Source: Stutzerimonas kunmingensis
GTDB lineage: Bacteria; Pseudomonadota; Gammaproteobacteria; Pseudomonadales; Pseudomonadaceae
Assembly: GCF_900114065.1 (NCBI RefSeq)
Contig: NZ_FORS01000005.1
Location: forward strand, 62,001-126,000
DNA length: 64,000 nt
Reading direction: 5' to 3'
A program made the translations under genes and the position numbers. Under the pieces are notes generated by a model. It did not search any database and was not told where the DNA came from. It worked only from the letters and a program-made list of their open reading frames with translations. This document shows, in pieces, positions 10,580 to 20,762 of the stretch (position 1 is its first letter; every line of letters starts with the position of its first letter).

Positions 10580-12034
10580 ATGAAGCTGATCGTCAAGGTT
10601 TTCCCCGAAATCACCATCAAGAGCCCGCCGGTGCGCAAGGGCTTCATTCGTCAATTGGCGAAGAACATCCGCACCGTGCTGCGCGAGCTCGATCCCGACC
10701 TGCGGGTCGAGGGCGTGTGGGACAACATCGAGGTGGAAACCGTGCGCAGCGAGCCGAAGCTGCTGCGCGAGATGATCGAGCGCCTGCGCTGCACGCCCGG
10801 CATCGCTCATTGCCTGGAAGTGCACGAGTACCCGCTGGGCGATCTCGACGACATCGTCGCCAGATGCAAGGCGCACTACGCCGAGCGCCTGCCGGGCAAG
10901 ATCTTCGCCGTGCGCTGCAAGCGTGCTGGCAAGCACCCGTTCAGCTCCATGGACGTCGAGCGTCACGTCGGCAGCCAGCTGCGCCAGCAATGCGCTGCCG
11001 CCGGCATTTCGCTGAAGGCACCGGAAGTCGAAGTGCGCATGGAGATCCGCGACCAGCGCCTGTTCGTCGTGCACGAGCAGCATGACGGCATCGGTGGCTA
11101 CCCGCTGGGCGCGCTGGAGCAGACCCTGGTATTGATGTCCGGTGGCTTCGATTCCACCGTGGCCGCCTATCAGATGATGCGCCGCGGGCTGATGACGCAT
11201 TTCTGTTTCTTCAATCTCGGTGGCCGCGCCCACGAGCTGGGCGTAATGGAAGTCGCTCATTATCTGTGGAAGAAGTACGGCAGCTCGCACCGCGTGCTGT
11301 TCATCAGCGTGCCGTTCGAGGAAGTGGTCGGCGAAATCCTGCAGAAGGTCGACAACAGCCAGATGGGCGTCGTCCTCAAGCGCATGATGCTGCGCGTCTC
11401 GACGCAGATCGCCGAGCGCCTGCACATCGACGCGCTGGTCACCGGCGAGGCGATCTCGCAGGTCTCCAGCCAGACCCTGCCGAACCTCTCGGTAATCGAC
11501 TCGGCCACCGACATGCTGGTGCTGCGCCCGCTGATCGCCAGCCACAAGCAGGACATCATCGACACCGCCTTTGAGATCGGCACCGCCGAGTTTGCCAAGA
11601 ACATGCCCGAGTACTGCGGCGTGATCTCGGTGAACCCGACCACCAAGGCCAAGCGCTATCGTATAGAGCACGAAGAAAAGCAGTTCGACATGGCTATCCT
11701 GGAGCGTGCGCTGGCGAATGCCCGCCAGGTCGCCATCGACCGCGTGATCGACGAGCTGGGCCAGGATTTGCAGGTGGAAGAAGTCGTCGAGCCGAGTGCT
11801 GGCCAGGTCATCCTCGACATTCGTCACCCCGACAGCGCCGAGGACGAACCGCTCGAGCTGCCGGGCATCGAAGTGCAGACGCTACCGTTCTATGCACTGA
11901 ACAACCGATTCAAGGAGCTGGATGAAAACCGCCAGTACCTGCTGTATTGCGACAAAGGTGTCATGAGCCGCCTGCATGCTCACCATCTGCTGAGCGAGGG
12001 GCATGTCAATGTACGCGTCTATCGTCCGGCCTGA
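10580..12034 (+). CDS. thiI: ThiI, tRNA 4-thiouridine / thiamine thiazole sulfurtransferase
   Basis: Makes 4-thiouridine at position 8 of tRNA and supplies sulfur for the thiazole of thiamine. It has 484 residues. An N-terminal ferredoxin-like region and THUMP RNA-binding domain (about residues 1-170) precede the PP-loop pyrophosphatase domain with [10 protein letters not shown]-terminal rhodanese domain carries the persulfide cysteine in [11 protein letters not shown], so this is the long form competent for thiouridine synthesis. It lies divergent from glnA, with a 338-bp gap that holds the glnA control sites. Confidence 0.97.
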   Translation: MKLIVKVFPEITIKSPPVRKGFIRQLAKNIRTVLRELDPDLRVEGVWDNIEVETVRSEPKLLREMIERLRCTPGIAHCLEVHEYPLGDLDDIVARCKAHYAERLPGKIFAVRCKRAGKHPFSSMDVERHVGSQLRQQCAAAGISLKAPEVEVRMEIRDQRLFVVHEQHDGIGGYPLGALEQTLVLMSGGFDSTVAAYQMMRRGLMTHFCFFNLGGRAHELGVMEVAHYLWKKYGSSHRVLFISVPFEEVVGEILQKVDNSQMGVVLKRMMLRVSTQIAERLHIDALVTGEAISQVSSQTLPNLSVIDSATDMLVLRPLIASHKQDIIDTAFEIGTAEFAKNMPEYCGVISVNPTTKAKRYRIEHEEKQFDMAILERALANARQVAIDRVIDELGQDLQVEEVVEPSAGQVILDIRHPDSAEDEPLELPGIEVQTLPFYALNNRFKELDENRQYLLYCDKGVMSRLHAHHLLSEGHVNVRVYRPA

Positions 12035-12201
12035 CTCATCGGTGAAACAGCCGGGGCTGCTTGGCGGCAGCATCCGCCACCGCCCTCCCGACCGGCACTG
12101 ATCGCAAGGCCAGGCCGTACAACCCTCGGACAGACTGTCTTCGTCCGGACTTTTTCCAGCTTCCAGCCTCAGCTCGAAGCTATCTACAGAGAAAAGAATC
12201 A

Positions 12202-14022
12202 GTGATCGAGAATCTACGCAACATCGCCATCATCGCCCACGTCGACCATGGCAAGACCACCCTCGTCGACAAGCTGCTGCGTCTGTCCGGCACCCTGGAT
12301 CGCAAGGAGCTGGAAAACGAGCGCGTGATGGACTCCAACGACCAGGAAAAGGAACGCGGTATCACCATCCTGGCGAAGAACACCGCGCTGAAGTGGAACG
12401 GCTACAACATCAACATCGTCGACACCCCCGGCCACGCCGACTTCGGCGGTGAAGTCGAGCGCGTGATGAGCATGGTCGACTCCGTGCTGCTGGTGGTCGA
12501 CGCCCAGGACGGCCCCATGCCGCAGACCCGCTTCGTGACCCAGAAGGCGTTCAAGGCCGGCCTGCGTCCGATCGTCGTGGTGAACAAGATCGACCGTCCG
12601 GGCGCGCGTCCTGACTGGGTCATCGACCAGATCTTCGACCTGTTCGACAACCTCGGCGCCACCGACGAGCAGCTGGACTTCCCGATCGTCTACGCCAGTG
12701 CCCTGAACGGCATCGCCGGCATGGACCACGAGAAGATGGACGACAACATGGATGCGCTGTTCCAGGCCATCATCGACCACGTTCCGGCCCCGAAGGTCGA
12801 CCTCGACGGTCCGTTCCAGATGCAGATCTCGCAGCTGGACTACAACAGCTTCCTCGGCGTGATCGGCATCGGCCGCATCGCTCGCGGCACCATCAAGGCC
12901 AACAGCCCGGTCACCGCCATCGGCGCCGACGGCAAGAAGCGCAACGGCCGCATTCTGAAAATCATGGGCCACTCCGGTCTGCAGCGCGTTGAAGTGCAGG
13001 AAGCCGAAGCCGGTGACATCGTCTGTGTATCCGGCATGGATGAGCTGTACATCTCCGACACCCTGTGCGACCAGAACGCCGTCGAGGCCCTGCCGCCGCT
13101 GACCGTCGACCAGCCGACCGTGAGCATGACCTTCCAGGTCAACGACTCGCCGTTCGCTGGCAAGGAAGGCAAGTTCGTCACCAGCCGCAACATCAAGGAC
13201 CGTCTGGAGAAGGAACTGCTGCACAACGTCGCCCTGCGCGTCGAGCCGGGCGACAGCCCCGAGAAGTTCAAGGTTTCCGGTCGTGGCGAGCTGCACCTGT
13301 CGGTACTGATCGAAACCATGCGTCGTGAAGGCTTCGAGCTGGCCGTAGGCCGTCCGGAAGTGGTGATCATCGAGAACGAGGACGGCGAGAAGCAGGAGCC
13401 GTACGAGAACGTCACCATCGACATCGAGGAGCAGCACCAGGGTCCGGTGATGGAGCAGATGGGTCTGCGCAAGGGCGACCTGAGCAACATGGTTCCGGAT
13501 GGCAAGGGCCGTGTCCGCCTGGAGTACACCATCCCGGCGCGTGGCCTGATCGGCTTCCGTAACAACTTCCTGACCCTGACTTCCGGCTCGGGCATCCTGA
13601 CCTCGACCTTCAGCCACTACGGCCCGATCAAGGCCGGCGAAGTGACCAACCGCCAGAACGGCGTGCTGGTCTCGATGGCCACCGGTACCGCGCTGACCTA
13701 CTCGCTGGAAACCCTGCAGGCACGCGGCAAGCTGTTCCTGGCGCCGGGCGACGAGATCTACGAAGGCCAGCTGTGCGGCATCAACAGCCGTGACAACGAC
13801 CTGGTGCTCAACCCCACCAAGGGCAAGAAGCTCGACAACATGCGCGCTTCCGGCAAGGACGAGGTCATCGCCCTGGTTCCGCCGATCAAGTTCACCCTCG
13901 AGCAGGCGCTGGAATTCATCGCCGACGACGAGCTGGTGGAAGTGACGCCGAAGTCGATCCGGCTGCGCAAGAAGTACCTCAACGAGAACGACCGCAAGCG
14001 CTTCGAGCGTAGCAAGGTCTGA
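12202..14022 (+). CDS. typA: TypA/BipA, ribosome-associated translational GTPase
   Basis: GTPase of the EF-G superfamily that binds ribosomes under stress and cold conditions. It has 606 residues from a GTG start at 12202 ([20 protein letters not shown]). The G-domain motifs are AHVDHGKTT (G1), [11 protein letters not shown] (G3) and NKIDRPGA (G4). Family-typical segments such as [18 protein letters not shown] and [18 protein letters not shown] follow. The frame is open further upstream to an ATG at 12061, but those residues do not resemble the family and the GTG matches the family N terminus. Confidence 0.97.
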   Translation: MIENLRNIAIIAHVDHGKTTLVDKLLRLSGTLDRKELENERVMDSNDQEKERGITILAKNTALKWNGYNINIVDTPGHADFGGEVERVMSMVDSVLLVVDAQDGPMPQTRFVTQKAFKAGLRPIVVVNKIDRPGARPDWVIDQIFDLFDNLGATDEQLDFPIVYASALNGIAGMDHEKMDDNMDALFQAIIDHVPAPKVDLDGPFQMQISQLDYNSFLGVIGIGRIARGTIKANSPVTAIGADGKKRNGRILKIMGHSGLQRVEVQEAEAGDIVCVSGMDELYISDTLCDQNAVEALPPLTVDQPTVSMTFQVNDSPFAGKEGKFVTSRNIKDRLEKELLHNVALRVEPGDSPEKFKVSGRGELHLSVLIETMRREGFELAVGRPEVVIIENEDGEKQEPYENVTIDIEEQHQGPVMEQMGLRKGDLSNMVPDGKGRVRLEYTIPARGLIGFRNNFLTLTSGSGILTSTFSHYGPIKAGEVTNRQNGVLVSMATGTALTYSLETLQARGKLFLAPGDEIYEGQLCGINSRDNDLVLNPTKGKKLDNMRASGKDEVIALVPPIKFTLEQALEFIADDELVEVTPKSIRLRKKYLNENDRKRFERSKV

Positions 14023-14041
14023 CACCGTTGCGAGACCACAG

Positions 14042-14066
14042 AAAGGCGCCTTCGGGCGCCTTTTTG
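14042..14066 (+). terminator. Rho-independent terminator of typA
   Basis: AAAGGCGCC and GGCGCCTTT form a perfect 9-bp stem around a TTCG tetraloop and run into a T-tract. It starts 20 bp after the typA stop. Confidence 0.93.
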
Positions 14067-14133
14067 CTGTCTGACCTTTCGTTCATATGGCGAAAGGCCT
14101 GAGCCGTGGAGCTAAAAAAGAAAGCCGTATCGC

Positions 14134-14625
14134 TCAGCGTTTTGAGCCGTTGCGCGGGTCATCCGCCGGGTCGAGATAGCTGATGCCCCAGGGGCCGGTG
14201 GCAATCAGCTGCACGATGGTTTCCTCTTCCTCAGTCCAGACGTAGTGGGCATGCTCGGCGGGCAGAGCAAAGCTGTCACCAGCCTGCAGAACCTCCCCCC
14301 GGGCCTTATCGAATGTCTTTCCCATGCCGTTGCCGAGCTTGCCCTTGAGTACGGTTATCACCTCGCTGAACGGATGCGTGTGGGCTGGAATCGGATAGTT
14401 CGGCGGAAACTTCAACATGACCACGAACACCCCGTCCTGGCTGGGGTTGCCGACAAGCAGCGCACTTTGAGCCCCAGGCGGCAGGCTCGTTTCGGCCTGC
14501 CAGTCGAGCTGTCCTAGGCGGAATGCCTGCATATCGCTGACGGCGAGCCGTTCAATGGGGTCGGCTGCCCAGGTCGGATTCGCCAGGGTGATAAGCACAG
14601 CGGCGCACATTGCTATTGTTTTCAT
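14134..14625 (-). CDS. Secreted cupin-domain protein
   Basis: 163 residues. A signal peptide (MKTIAMCAAVLITLANPTWAAD) is followed by a single small cupin barrel. Metal-binding motif 1 is seen as PIPAHTHPFSEVITVLKGKLG (His, His, Glu) and motif 2 as GDSFALPAEHAHYVWTEEE (His). It is therefore probably a periplasmic metal-binding protein. Substrate is unknown; some relatives are oxygenases, isomerases or sensors. It is convergent with typA and its upstream side faces the operator-rich gap before the chemoreceptor. Confidence 0.8.
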   Translation of the reverse strand: MKTIAMCAAVLITLANPTWAADPIERLAVSDMQAFRLGQLDWQAETSLPPGAQSALLVGNPSQDGVFVVMLKFPPNYPIPAHTHPFSEVITVLKGKLGNGMGKTFDKARGEVLQAGDSFALPAEHAHYVWTEEEETIVQLIATGPWGISYLDPADDPRNGSKR

Positions 14626-15160
14626 GGAGAGGGTCCTGCACGAGGCTTGTATGAGATGGCGCGAGTCGCCACGCCTCCGCAGGCCAGCTGCAGGGAGTCG
14701 GCGCTAGCATGTACGAGCATACTCAGGTATGCCGCGGGGCTTGGGCGTCCGCGCGCGCAGCGATACCAAAAGCCGATAAAAGCAATACCTTCTATGTAGC
14801 GAAGGAGGCTCGGGCGGTGCCCGCTGGTACCCCCTTCGACAGAGGCCCGGGGGCTCGCCTAGATTGCCGGCCGTGGAGTTCCTGCGTGCGGCCGCACCAG
14901 TCATTGCATACCGGCGACCGGCAAATAAAAAAAATTGTACAAGGCCTCTACAGGTCCCGTACTTGAGCTTGCGATATCTCGCTGCGAACACTAGAACGCC
15001 CGAACTCAGCTGTTTCGGGTAGTCAGGATGTCGATAAAACTTGTACAAGCAATGTCACGGTGACATTATGTTGTACAAGTTTTTTCCCGCTTCAAGTATC
15101 GCTCGGAGCATCAACGACTGACTGAATGGCTGCCTCGCAGTCTGGCTAGAGGAGTGTTCG
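14626..15160. promoter_or_regulatory. Operator-rich intergenic region upstream of the chemoreceptor
   Basis: 535 bp with no convincing gene. It holds three copies of the palindrome TTGTACAA at 14935-14942, 15041-15048 and 15071-15078. The last two sit in ACTTGTACAAG contexts, start 30 bp apart and flank a perfect 17-bp palindrome AATGTCACGGTGACATT at 15051-15067. The arrangement looks like binding sites for one or two dimeric regulators, placed 80-120 bp before the chemoreceptor start. The first copy lies within an A-rich run. An AGAGGAG ribosome site precedes the ATG at 15161. Confidence 0.55.
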
Positions 15161-16797
15161 ATGAACAAGCAGATGTCGGTATCCATGCGCCTGGGCCTGG
15201 GGTTCTGGTGATCCTGGCGCTGATGGTGACGGTCGCCGTGGTCAGTGCGCTCAAAGTCGACGTCATCGACCGGAGCATGAGCCAGATCAGCTCGCAGGCC
15301 GGCCTCAAGCAACGCTATGCGATCAACTTCCGCGGCAGCGTGCACGACCGTGCGATTGCCGTGCGGGACGCCGTCAGTGCGGCCGATCCGGCGTTCGCCC
15401 GTGAGCAGGTGGCGGAGATCGAGCGGCTGGCGCAGCTGTACACCGATTCGGCACAGCCGATGAAGGCGATGCTTGCGCAGCCCTCCGCCGAGGCCGTGGA
15501 AAAGCAGCTGATGCTGCAGATCGAGACCATCGAGGCGGAGACCAACGCGCTGACCCAGCAGGTGGTCGAACTGCGCTTCAACGAGGGCTCGGAGCGCGCC
15601 TACGAATTTCTCCTGGAAAACGTCGCCGGGGCCTATAGCGAATGGCTGCGGCTGATCAACGCTTTCATCGATCACCAGGAATCGAGCATCAATCAGGACG
15701 TGACCGTGGTCCGCGATACCGCCAGTGGCTTCCTCGCGCTCATCGTCGCGGTGACCGGCGTGGCGGTGCTGCTGGGTGTGGCCATTGCGGTGGTGATCAT
15801 TCGCAAGCTGCGTTCGACCCTCGGTGCCGAGCCCGACGAGGTGGCGCGCGTGATCGGCAACCTGGCCAATGGCGATCTGGGTCAGCTGATCGTCACGCCA
15901 TACCCAGACAGCGTCATGGGTGCGACGGCGAAGATGGCCAGCCGGCTGACCTCGATCATCGCCGAGGTGCGCGCGGCCGCCGATGGCGTCGGCGTCGCCT
16001 CGGGTGAATTGCGTACCTCATCGGCGAACAGCAATCAGCAGATCCAGCACCAGTCGGCCGAGGCTGAGCAGGTCGCCACGGCGATCAACCAGATGGCCAC
16101 GACGGTGAACGAGGTCGCGAGCTTCGCCGCCCGTGCCGCGGCTGCGGCGAAGAGCGCCGACGAGCAGGTCGAGACCGGTACGCGGATCGTCGGCGAGACG
16201 GCCATCTCCATCCATAACCTGGCCAAGGTGCTGGAGAGCGCGACCGAAACCGTCAATCAGGTCTCGGCGCAAAGCGGCGACATCGAGAAGATCCTGCAGG
16301 TCATCACCGCCATCGCCGAGCAGACCAACCTGCTCGCGCTCAACGCCGCAATCGAGGCGGCCCGTGCCGGCGAGCATGGCCGTGGTTTCGCGGTGGTGGC
16401 CGACGAGGTGCGCTCGCTGGCCAACCGCACGCAGCTGTCGTCCAGCGAGATCAGCGAGATGATCGCCTCGCTGCAGGCTGGCGCTGGCAGGGCGGTGGAG
16501 GTAATGCAGTCGAGCAAGCTGCTGGCGCAGCAGACCGTCGAACAGACGCTGCAGGCGGAAAATGCGCTGACCAAGATTCGTCAGGAAGTGGGCTCGATCA
16601 ACGAGATGAACGCGCAGATCGCGACGGCTTCCGAGGAGCAGAGCGCGGTGGCGGAAGAGGTCAACCAGAGCGTCACGCGCATCCACGACTCGACTGTCGC
16701 CAGTTCCGCTGCATCGAATCAGGTGGCGTCCTCCAGCCAGGACCTGACCATGCTGGCCGAGGAGCTGAATCGGCGGGTCAACTACTTCCGCGGTTGA
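15161..16797 (+). pseudogene. Methyl-accepting chemotaxis protein, frameshifted near its N terminus
   Basis: The expected start is the ATG at 15161 behind AGAGGAG, giving [15 protein letters not shown] and then a stop after 16 residues. The rest of the protein continues in another frame from about 15204 ([18 protein letters not shown]). A single missing base in GGGTTC-CTGGTG restores one frame across the first membrane helix. The remainder is a full receptor: a four-helix-bundle-like periplasmic domain ([17 protein letters not shown]), a second membrane helix, a HAMP-like linker and a signalling hairpin with [18 protein letters not shown] and [16 protein letters not shown]. There is no C-terminal pentapeptide for methylation enzymes. 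A GTG at 15154 opens the downstream frame but sits directly on the ribosome site. Confidence 0.75.
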
Positions 16798-16816
16798 CGC
16801 AGCCCGTTCGCCGAAC

Positions 16817-16849
16817 AAAAAAGCCCCGACCGCAAGGCCGGGGCTTTTT
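16817..16849. terminator. Bidirectional terminator between the chemoreceptor and the transporter
   Basis: AAGCCCCGACC pairs with GGCCGGGGCTT (one mismatch) around GCAA, with an A-run on the left and a T-run on the right. It can therefore stop transcripts from both convergent genes. Confidence 0.9.
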
Positions 16850-16869
16850 CATTCCAGGATCACCGTCGC

Positions 16870-18183
16870 TCAGGTAAAGAACAGCGGCACCACCACGCTG
16901 GAGATCAGCAGGATCAGCGCGCCGCCCAGGCGCGAGGAGATCTGTGCGAAGGGCATCAGCGACATGCGACGCGCGGCGGACAATACCGCGACATCACCGG
17001 TGCCGCCCATGTTGGCCATGCACAGCCCGGCGGTGATCGCCGATTCAATCGGGTAGAAGCCCACCAGTTTGCCTACCAGGCCCGCGCCGAATGCCGCACC
17101 GGCGACCACGGCGAAAACGATCAGCACATAGGTCAGCGAGATGGCGTCGATCACCTGACCGAGGTCGGTGAAGGCCACGCCGATGCCGAACAGCAGGGCG
17201 AACGTCCAGTTGCGCGCGACGAAGCGGAACCACTGGGAGGCGGCGTCGTTGATCGACTCGGGCACCAGATTGGTCACCTTGAGCAGCGCCACCAGCACGA
17301 TCATCAGGGCGTAGGGATGCAGCGGCACGAACTCGCCGAGAATCTGCCCGGCGACGAAGAAGCTCAGCGCCGCGACCAGACCGACGCCCAGCGCCGGCAG
17401 GGTGATAGCCCCTTCCTTCTCGTTGACGTCCACGCCGGGCATCATCTGGCCGTTGCCGGTCAGCGATGGATAGCGGTTGCCGAGGCCATTGAGCAGCCCG
17501 GCGATGATGATCGCGAAGACGTTGCCCAGCGCCAGGGCCGGCACCAGGATCGAGATGTAGTAGCTGGCCGGCTGGCCGAGCAGCTGCTCGTAGATCTGGC
17601 TCATCGGTACCGCGCCGGCGCCCATGCCGCCGCCCATGATGGGCATGGCGATGACCACCACCGCATCCTGCGGCGAGAAACCCAGCAGCGCGCCCACGGC
17701 CATGGCGAACAGCGCGGCGAACAGCACCGAGCAGAGCAGCGGCAACGCGTAGCGCGAGCCGACCTTGACCAGCACCTTGGCGTCCATGCCGAGGATGCTG
17801 CCGGTGATCAGCGCGGCGATATAGAAGTCGAGAAAGCCGCCGCCCTTCATGAAGCTGGCGACGTCATCGGCCACGGCTGTCGGCAGCCAGCCGAAATAGA
17901 CCATCGCCGCGGCGCCGAACAGCGCGAGGATCGCGCCGCCGCCGAGGTAGGTCTTGATGATCGGTAGGCGGTCACCGGCGAAGCCAAGCAGCTCGCCGAG
18001 CAGCATCATCACCAGCAGCGCGCCGATCATGCCGCTGGGCAGCGTGTCGGTAGTGATGGCGGCGGCCATGACGAGCAAGGCGATGGTGAACAGAGGCAAC
18101 GGCAGGTTGAAGATGCGTTGGGACAGCAGGGGAATGTTCGGGCTGCCTTCAGGCACGGCAGCGCTCAGCGTGGTCCGATTCAT
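16870..18183 (-). CDS. 2-hydroxycarboxylate transporter family (CitS/MaeN-type) symporter
   Basis: Inner-membrane cation symporter for citrate, malate or a related 2-hydroxycarboxylate. It has 437 residues and about eleven hydrophobic helices. The two re-entrant-loop GGxG motifs of the 2HCT family are visible as IMGGGMGAGAVPMS and MANMGGTGDVAVL. The conserved GMDAKVLVKVG and FYPIESAITAG segments support the assignment. It is divergent from a CitA/CitB-type two-component system, which is the usual partner that induces such transporters. The exact substrate cannot be read from the sequence. Confidence 0.9.
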   Translation of the reverse strand: MNRTTLSAAVPEGSPNIPLLSQRIFNLPLPLFTIALLVMAAAITTDTLPSGMIGALLVMMLLGELLGFAGDRLPIIKTYLGGGAILALFGAAAMVYFGWLPTAVADDVASFMKGGGFLDFYIAALITGSILGMDAKVLVKVGSRYALPLLCSVLFAALFAMAVGALLGFSPQDAVVVIAMPIMGGGMGAGAVPMSQIYEQLLGQPASYYISILVPALALGNVFAIIIAGLLNGLGNRYPSLTGNGQMMPGVDVNEKEGAITLPALGVGLVAALSFFVAGQILGEFVPLHPYALMIVLVALLKVTNLVPESINDAASQWFRFVARNWTFALLFGIGVAFTDLGQVIDAISLTYVLIVFAVVAGAAFGAGLVGKLVGFYPIESAITAGLCMANMGGTGDVAVLSAARRMSLMPFAQISSRLGGALILLISSVVVPLFFT

Positions 18184-18426
18184 TGTTGTACTCCTTCGAA
18201 CGTGGCGGCCAGGCGGCGCACGTACGGGTGATGTTTGCGAATGCGCAGTCGGACAACCACGCCGGGGCTACCTTAAGCAGAGATGCTTCGCGGCCAATGT
18301 TTGGCGAAGTTAAAAAACCATTACGAAACTAAAAAAAGTGGAGCCGAGCTTGACCCTGGAGCCCCGGGCTGGCTCGATCCGGCCCTCTAGCGCGGCGCGT
18401 CGAGCGTCCGCTCATGCACTGGAGTG
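18184..18426. promoter_or_regulatory. Divergent control region of the carboxylate transporter and its regulators
   Basis: About 240 bp between two divergent starts. An unusually A-rich patch at about 18306-18340 (GTTAAAAAAC and AACTAAAAAAAG) stands out in the GC-rich surroundings. CitB/DpiA-type regulators bind AT-rich DNA, so this is a reasonable operator candidate. I found no clear promoter hexamers. Confidence 0.4.
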
Positions 18427-20040
18427 ATGGCTGTGCGCTTGCGCCTGAATACGCTGATCTCGCTGCTGGTCGCCGTCATGGTGGTGCTGGCGCTGGCGCT
18501 CGCCCTCTGGCTGTTCAACGTGCAGCTGCAGGACACCCTCGAAGAGGGGCAGGCTTCGCGGGTGACCAACCTGGCGCAGAGCGTGGCCGCACGCACCGAT
18601 GTGCAGCGAGCGCTGGCCAGCCCGGATGTCGACTTCAGTCCCGGTAATCCGCTGCAACGGGACATCGATGGCCTGCGCCAGCGCCTGGGCGTGGACTTCA
18701 TCGTGGTGATGAACCCGCGTGCCCAGCGCCTGACGCACCCGGAGCCTGCCCGCATCGGCCAGGCCTTTCGCGGTGACGACGAAGGCCCGGCGCTGACCGG
18801 CGAGACCTATGCCTCGCGTGCCGATGGCAGTCTGGGGCGCAGTATTCGCGGTTTCGCTCCGGTGCTGAACGACGAGGGAGCGGTGCTCGGTGCCGTCTCG
18901 GTGGGGGTCACCCTGGCTTCGCTCGGCGAGCTGCTCAAGGCTCATCAGCGCGGCGTGGTGCTCGGTGTACTGGCGTTGATGCTGGTCACCGCCCTCGGTG
19001 CGCACCTGCTGGCACGCTATATCAAGCGCGTGCTGCTGGGGCTGGAACCCTATGAGATCACCTGGCTGGTGGAGGAGCGTCAGGCGATGCTGGCCTCGGT
19101 GCGCGAAGGCGTTCTGGCGGTCGACGACCAGGCGCGCATCACCCTGGTCAACCCCGCCGCCGAGCGCCTGCTGGCCAGCACCGGCCTCGGCAAACCACCG
19201 CTGGGCCGGCCGATCGCCGAATACTTGCCCAACAGTGGCCTGCCCGAGGTGCTGGCCAGCGCAACCGAGCAACGGGATCGTGAGTTCAGCCTCAACGGTC
19301 GGGCGATCCTCGCCAATCGTGCGCCGATCCGTCATAAGGGCCGGGTGATCGGCGCCATCGCGACCTTCCGCGACAAGAGCGAAGTCAACGCCCTGGCCGA
19401 GCAGCTGACCGGTGTCAGCCGCTATGCCGAAGCGCTGCGGGCGGCGACCCACGAATTCAAGAACAAGCTGCACGTGCTGCTCGGGCTGGCACAGATGGGT
19501 GATCTGGATGCCCTGCGCGCCTATCTGCGCGACCTCGCCGATCACCAGCTGGCGCCGGCGACATCACTGGTCGAGGGGATCGGTGAACCGGTGCTGGCGG
19601 GCTTTCTGCTCGGCAAGCAGAGCGAGGCCCGCGAGCGCGGCATCCTCTTTCAGGTGGATGTCGAACACCCGGTGCCGGCCGCCGTGCCCGAGCAGATCCA
19701 TGGCCTGGTGACCATCCTCGGCAACCTGCTGGAGAACGCCTTCGAAGCGGTGGCCGACGAGGACGAGCGACGGGTCAACCTGACGCTGGACTACGACGAA
19801 GCGCTGCTCTCGCTGCACGTGCAGGACAGCGGTGGCGGAATCGAAGCCGCAGTGCGCGAGCAGATCTTCCAGCGCGGCGTATCCACCAAGGGCGAGCGGC
19901 GTGGCATCGGCCTGGCCGCGGTGCAGGAACAGGTCGAGGCCTGGGGCGGCAGCCTGGCGGTGTATTCCGAGGCCGGTCGTGGCAGCCTGTTCGAGGTTGA
20001 ATTGCCCTATCGGAGCGCCGCGGGAGACGTCGAATCATGA
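18427..20040 (+). CDS. CitA/DcuS-family sensor histidine kinase
   Basis: Membrane sensor for C4/C6 carboxylates. It has about 537 residues: an N-terminal helix (ISLLVAVMVVLALALALWLF), a periplasmic PAS-like (PASc) domain, a second helix near residue 180, a cytoplasmic PAS domain (REGVLAVDDQARITLVNPAAERLL), the subfamily H-box RAATHEFKNKLHVLLGLAQ, and an ATPase domain ending GIGLAAVQEQVEAWGG. The ATG at 18427 has GGAG too close; a GTG at 18433, eight bases after GGAG, may be the true start. The stop overlaps the regulator start by four bases. Confidence 0.9.
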   Translation: MAVRLRLNTLISLLVAVMVVLALALALWLFNVQLQDTLEEGQASRVTNLAQSVAARTDVQRALASPDVDFSPGNPLQRDIDGLRQRLGVDFIVVMNPRAQRLTHPEPARIGQAFRGDDEGPALTGETYASRADGSLGRSIRGFAPVLNDEGAVLGAVSVGVTLASLGELLKAHQRGVVLGVLALMLVTALGAHLLARYIKRVLLGLEPYEITWLVEERQAMLASVREGVLAVDDQARITLVNPAAERLLASTGLGKPPLGRPIAEYLPNSGLPEVLASATEQRDREFSLNGRAILANRAPIRHKGRVIGAIATFRDKSEVNALAEQLTGVSRYAEALRAATHEFKNKLHVLLGLAQMGDLDALRAYLRDLADHQLAPATSLVEGIGEPVLAGFLLGKQSEARERGILFQVDVEHPVPAAVPEQIHGLVTILGNLLENAFEAVADEDERRVNLTLDYDEALLSLHVQDSGGGIEAAVREQIFQRGVSTKGERRGIGLAAVQEQVEAWGGSLAVYSEAGRGSLFEVELPYRSAAGDVES

Positions 20041-20762
20041 AAGCAGTCATGCGCGTGCTGATCGTCGAGGACGACCCGATGGTCATGCGCCTGAACGTCG
20101 ATTACCTGGCCCGGCTCGAGGGGGTCGAGCTGGTCGGCCAGTGCGAGAGCGTGCCGACCGCGCTCGAACTGCTGGAGCGCGAGGCGGTGGACCTGCTGCT
20201 GCTCGACGTCTACCTGCGCAACCGCTCCGGGCTGGAGGTACTGCGCCATCTGCGCGCGCAGGACCGCAACACCGATGCCGTGCTGATCACCGCCGCTTCG
20301 GAGATCGAGACCGTGCGCGCGGCGCAACGTCTCGGCGCGCGGGATTACCTGGTCAAACCGTTCAGTTTCGAGCGCTTCCGCGATGCGGTCGAGGCCTGCC
20401 GCCGTGCCCGCGATGCGCTGTCCCGCCTGCCGGATCAGCTCGGCCAGGGCGATATCGACCGGCTGTTCAGCCAGGCGCCCGCCACCGACCTGCGCCGCCC
20501 CGGCGACCTGCCCAAGGGGCTGACACCGGCATCGCTGGCGCAGGTGGCGCAGGCGATCCTGGCGCTGGACGAGGACAGTTTCACCAGCGAAACCCTGTTG
20601 CCGGCCACCGGCATGTCGCGCGTGTCGGTGCGCAAGTACCTCAAGCATCTGAGTGATGCACAGCTGCTGGAAGAATCCTTTCACTACGGGCAGATCGGCC
20701 GGCCCTCGTTTCGCTATCGCTGTCTGGACCGCGCCGCGTTGCTGCGGCTGGTGCAGGGCTAG
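20037..20762 (+). CDS. CitB/DcuR-family response regulator
   Basis: 241 residues. A receiver domain with Asp57 (VDLLLLDVYL) and the Lys of YLVKPFSFERF is followed by a winged-helix output domain (TSETLLPATGMSRVSVRKYLKHL), typical of the CitB/DpiA class. It is coupled to the kinase by an ATGA overlap and probably controls the divergent 2HCT transporter. Its stop overlaps the stop region of the convergent serine hydrolase by four bases. Confidence 0.92.
   Translation: MKAVMRVLIVEDDPMVMRLNVDYLARLEGVELVGQCESVPTALELLEREAVDLLLLDVYLRNRSGLEVLRHLRAQDRNTDAVLITAASEIETVRAAQRLGARDYLVKPFSFERFRDAVEACRRARDALSRLPDQLGQGDIDRLFSQAPATDLRRPGDLPKGLTPASLAQVAQAILALDEDSFTSETLLPATGMSRVSVRKYLKHLSDAQLLEESFHYGQIGRPSFRYRCLDRAALLRLVQG

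Noticed and set aside
12214..14025. Very long open frames antisense to typA, glnA, serA and the molybdoenzyme gene
   Set aside because: They mirror the codon pattern of strongly GC-biased genes, have no ribosome sites and encode low-complexity sequences rich in His, Val, Asp and Gln.
14772..14779. GCCGATAA, a match to the -10 element of flagellar sigma28 promoters
   Set aside because: There is no TAAA-like -35 element at the right distance, and it is almost 390 bp from the chemoreceptor start.
15154..15160. GTG at 15154 as the real chemoreceptor start
   Set aside because: It sits directly on the AGAGGA ribosome site and yields an N terminus unlike the family, whereas the ATG at 15161 gives the expected sequence.
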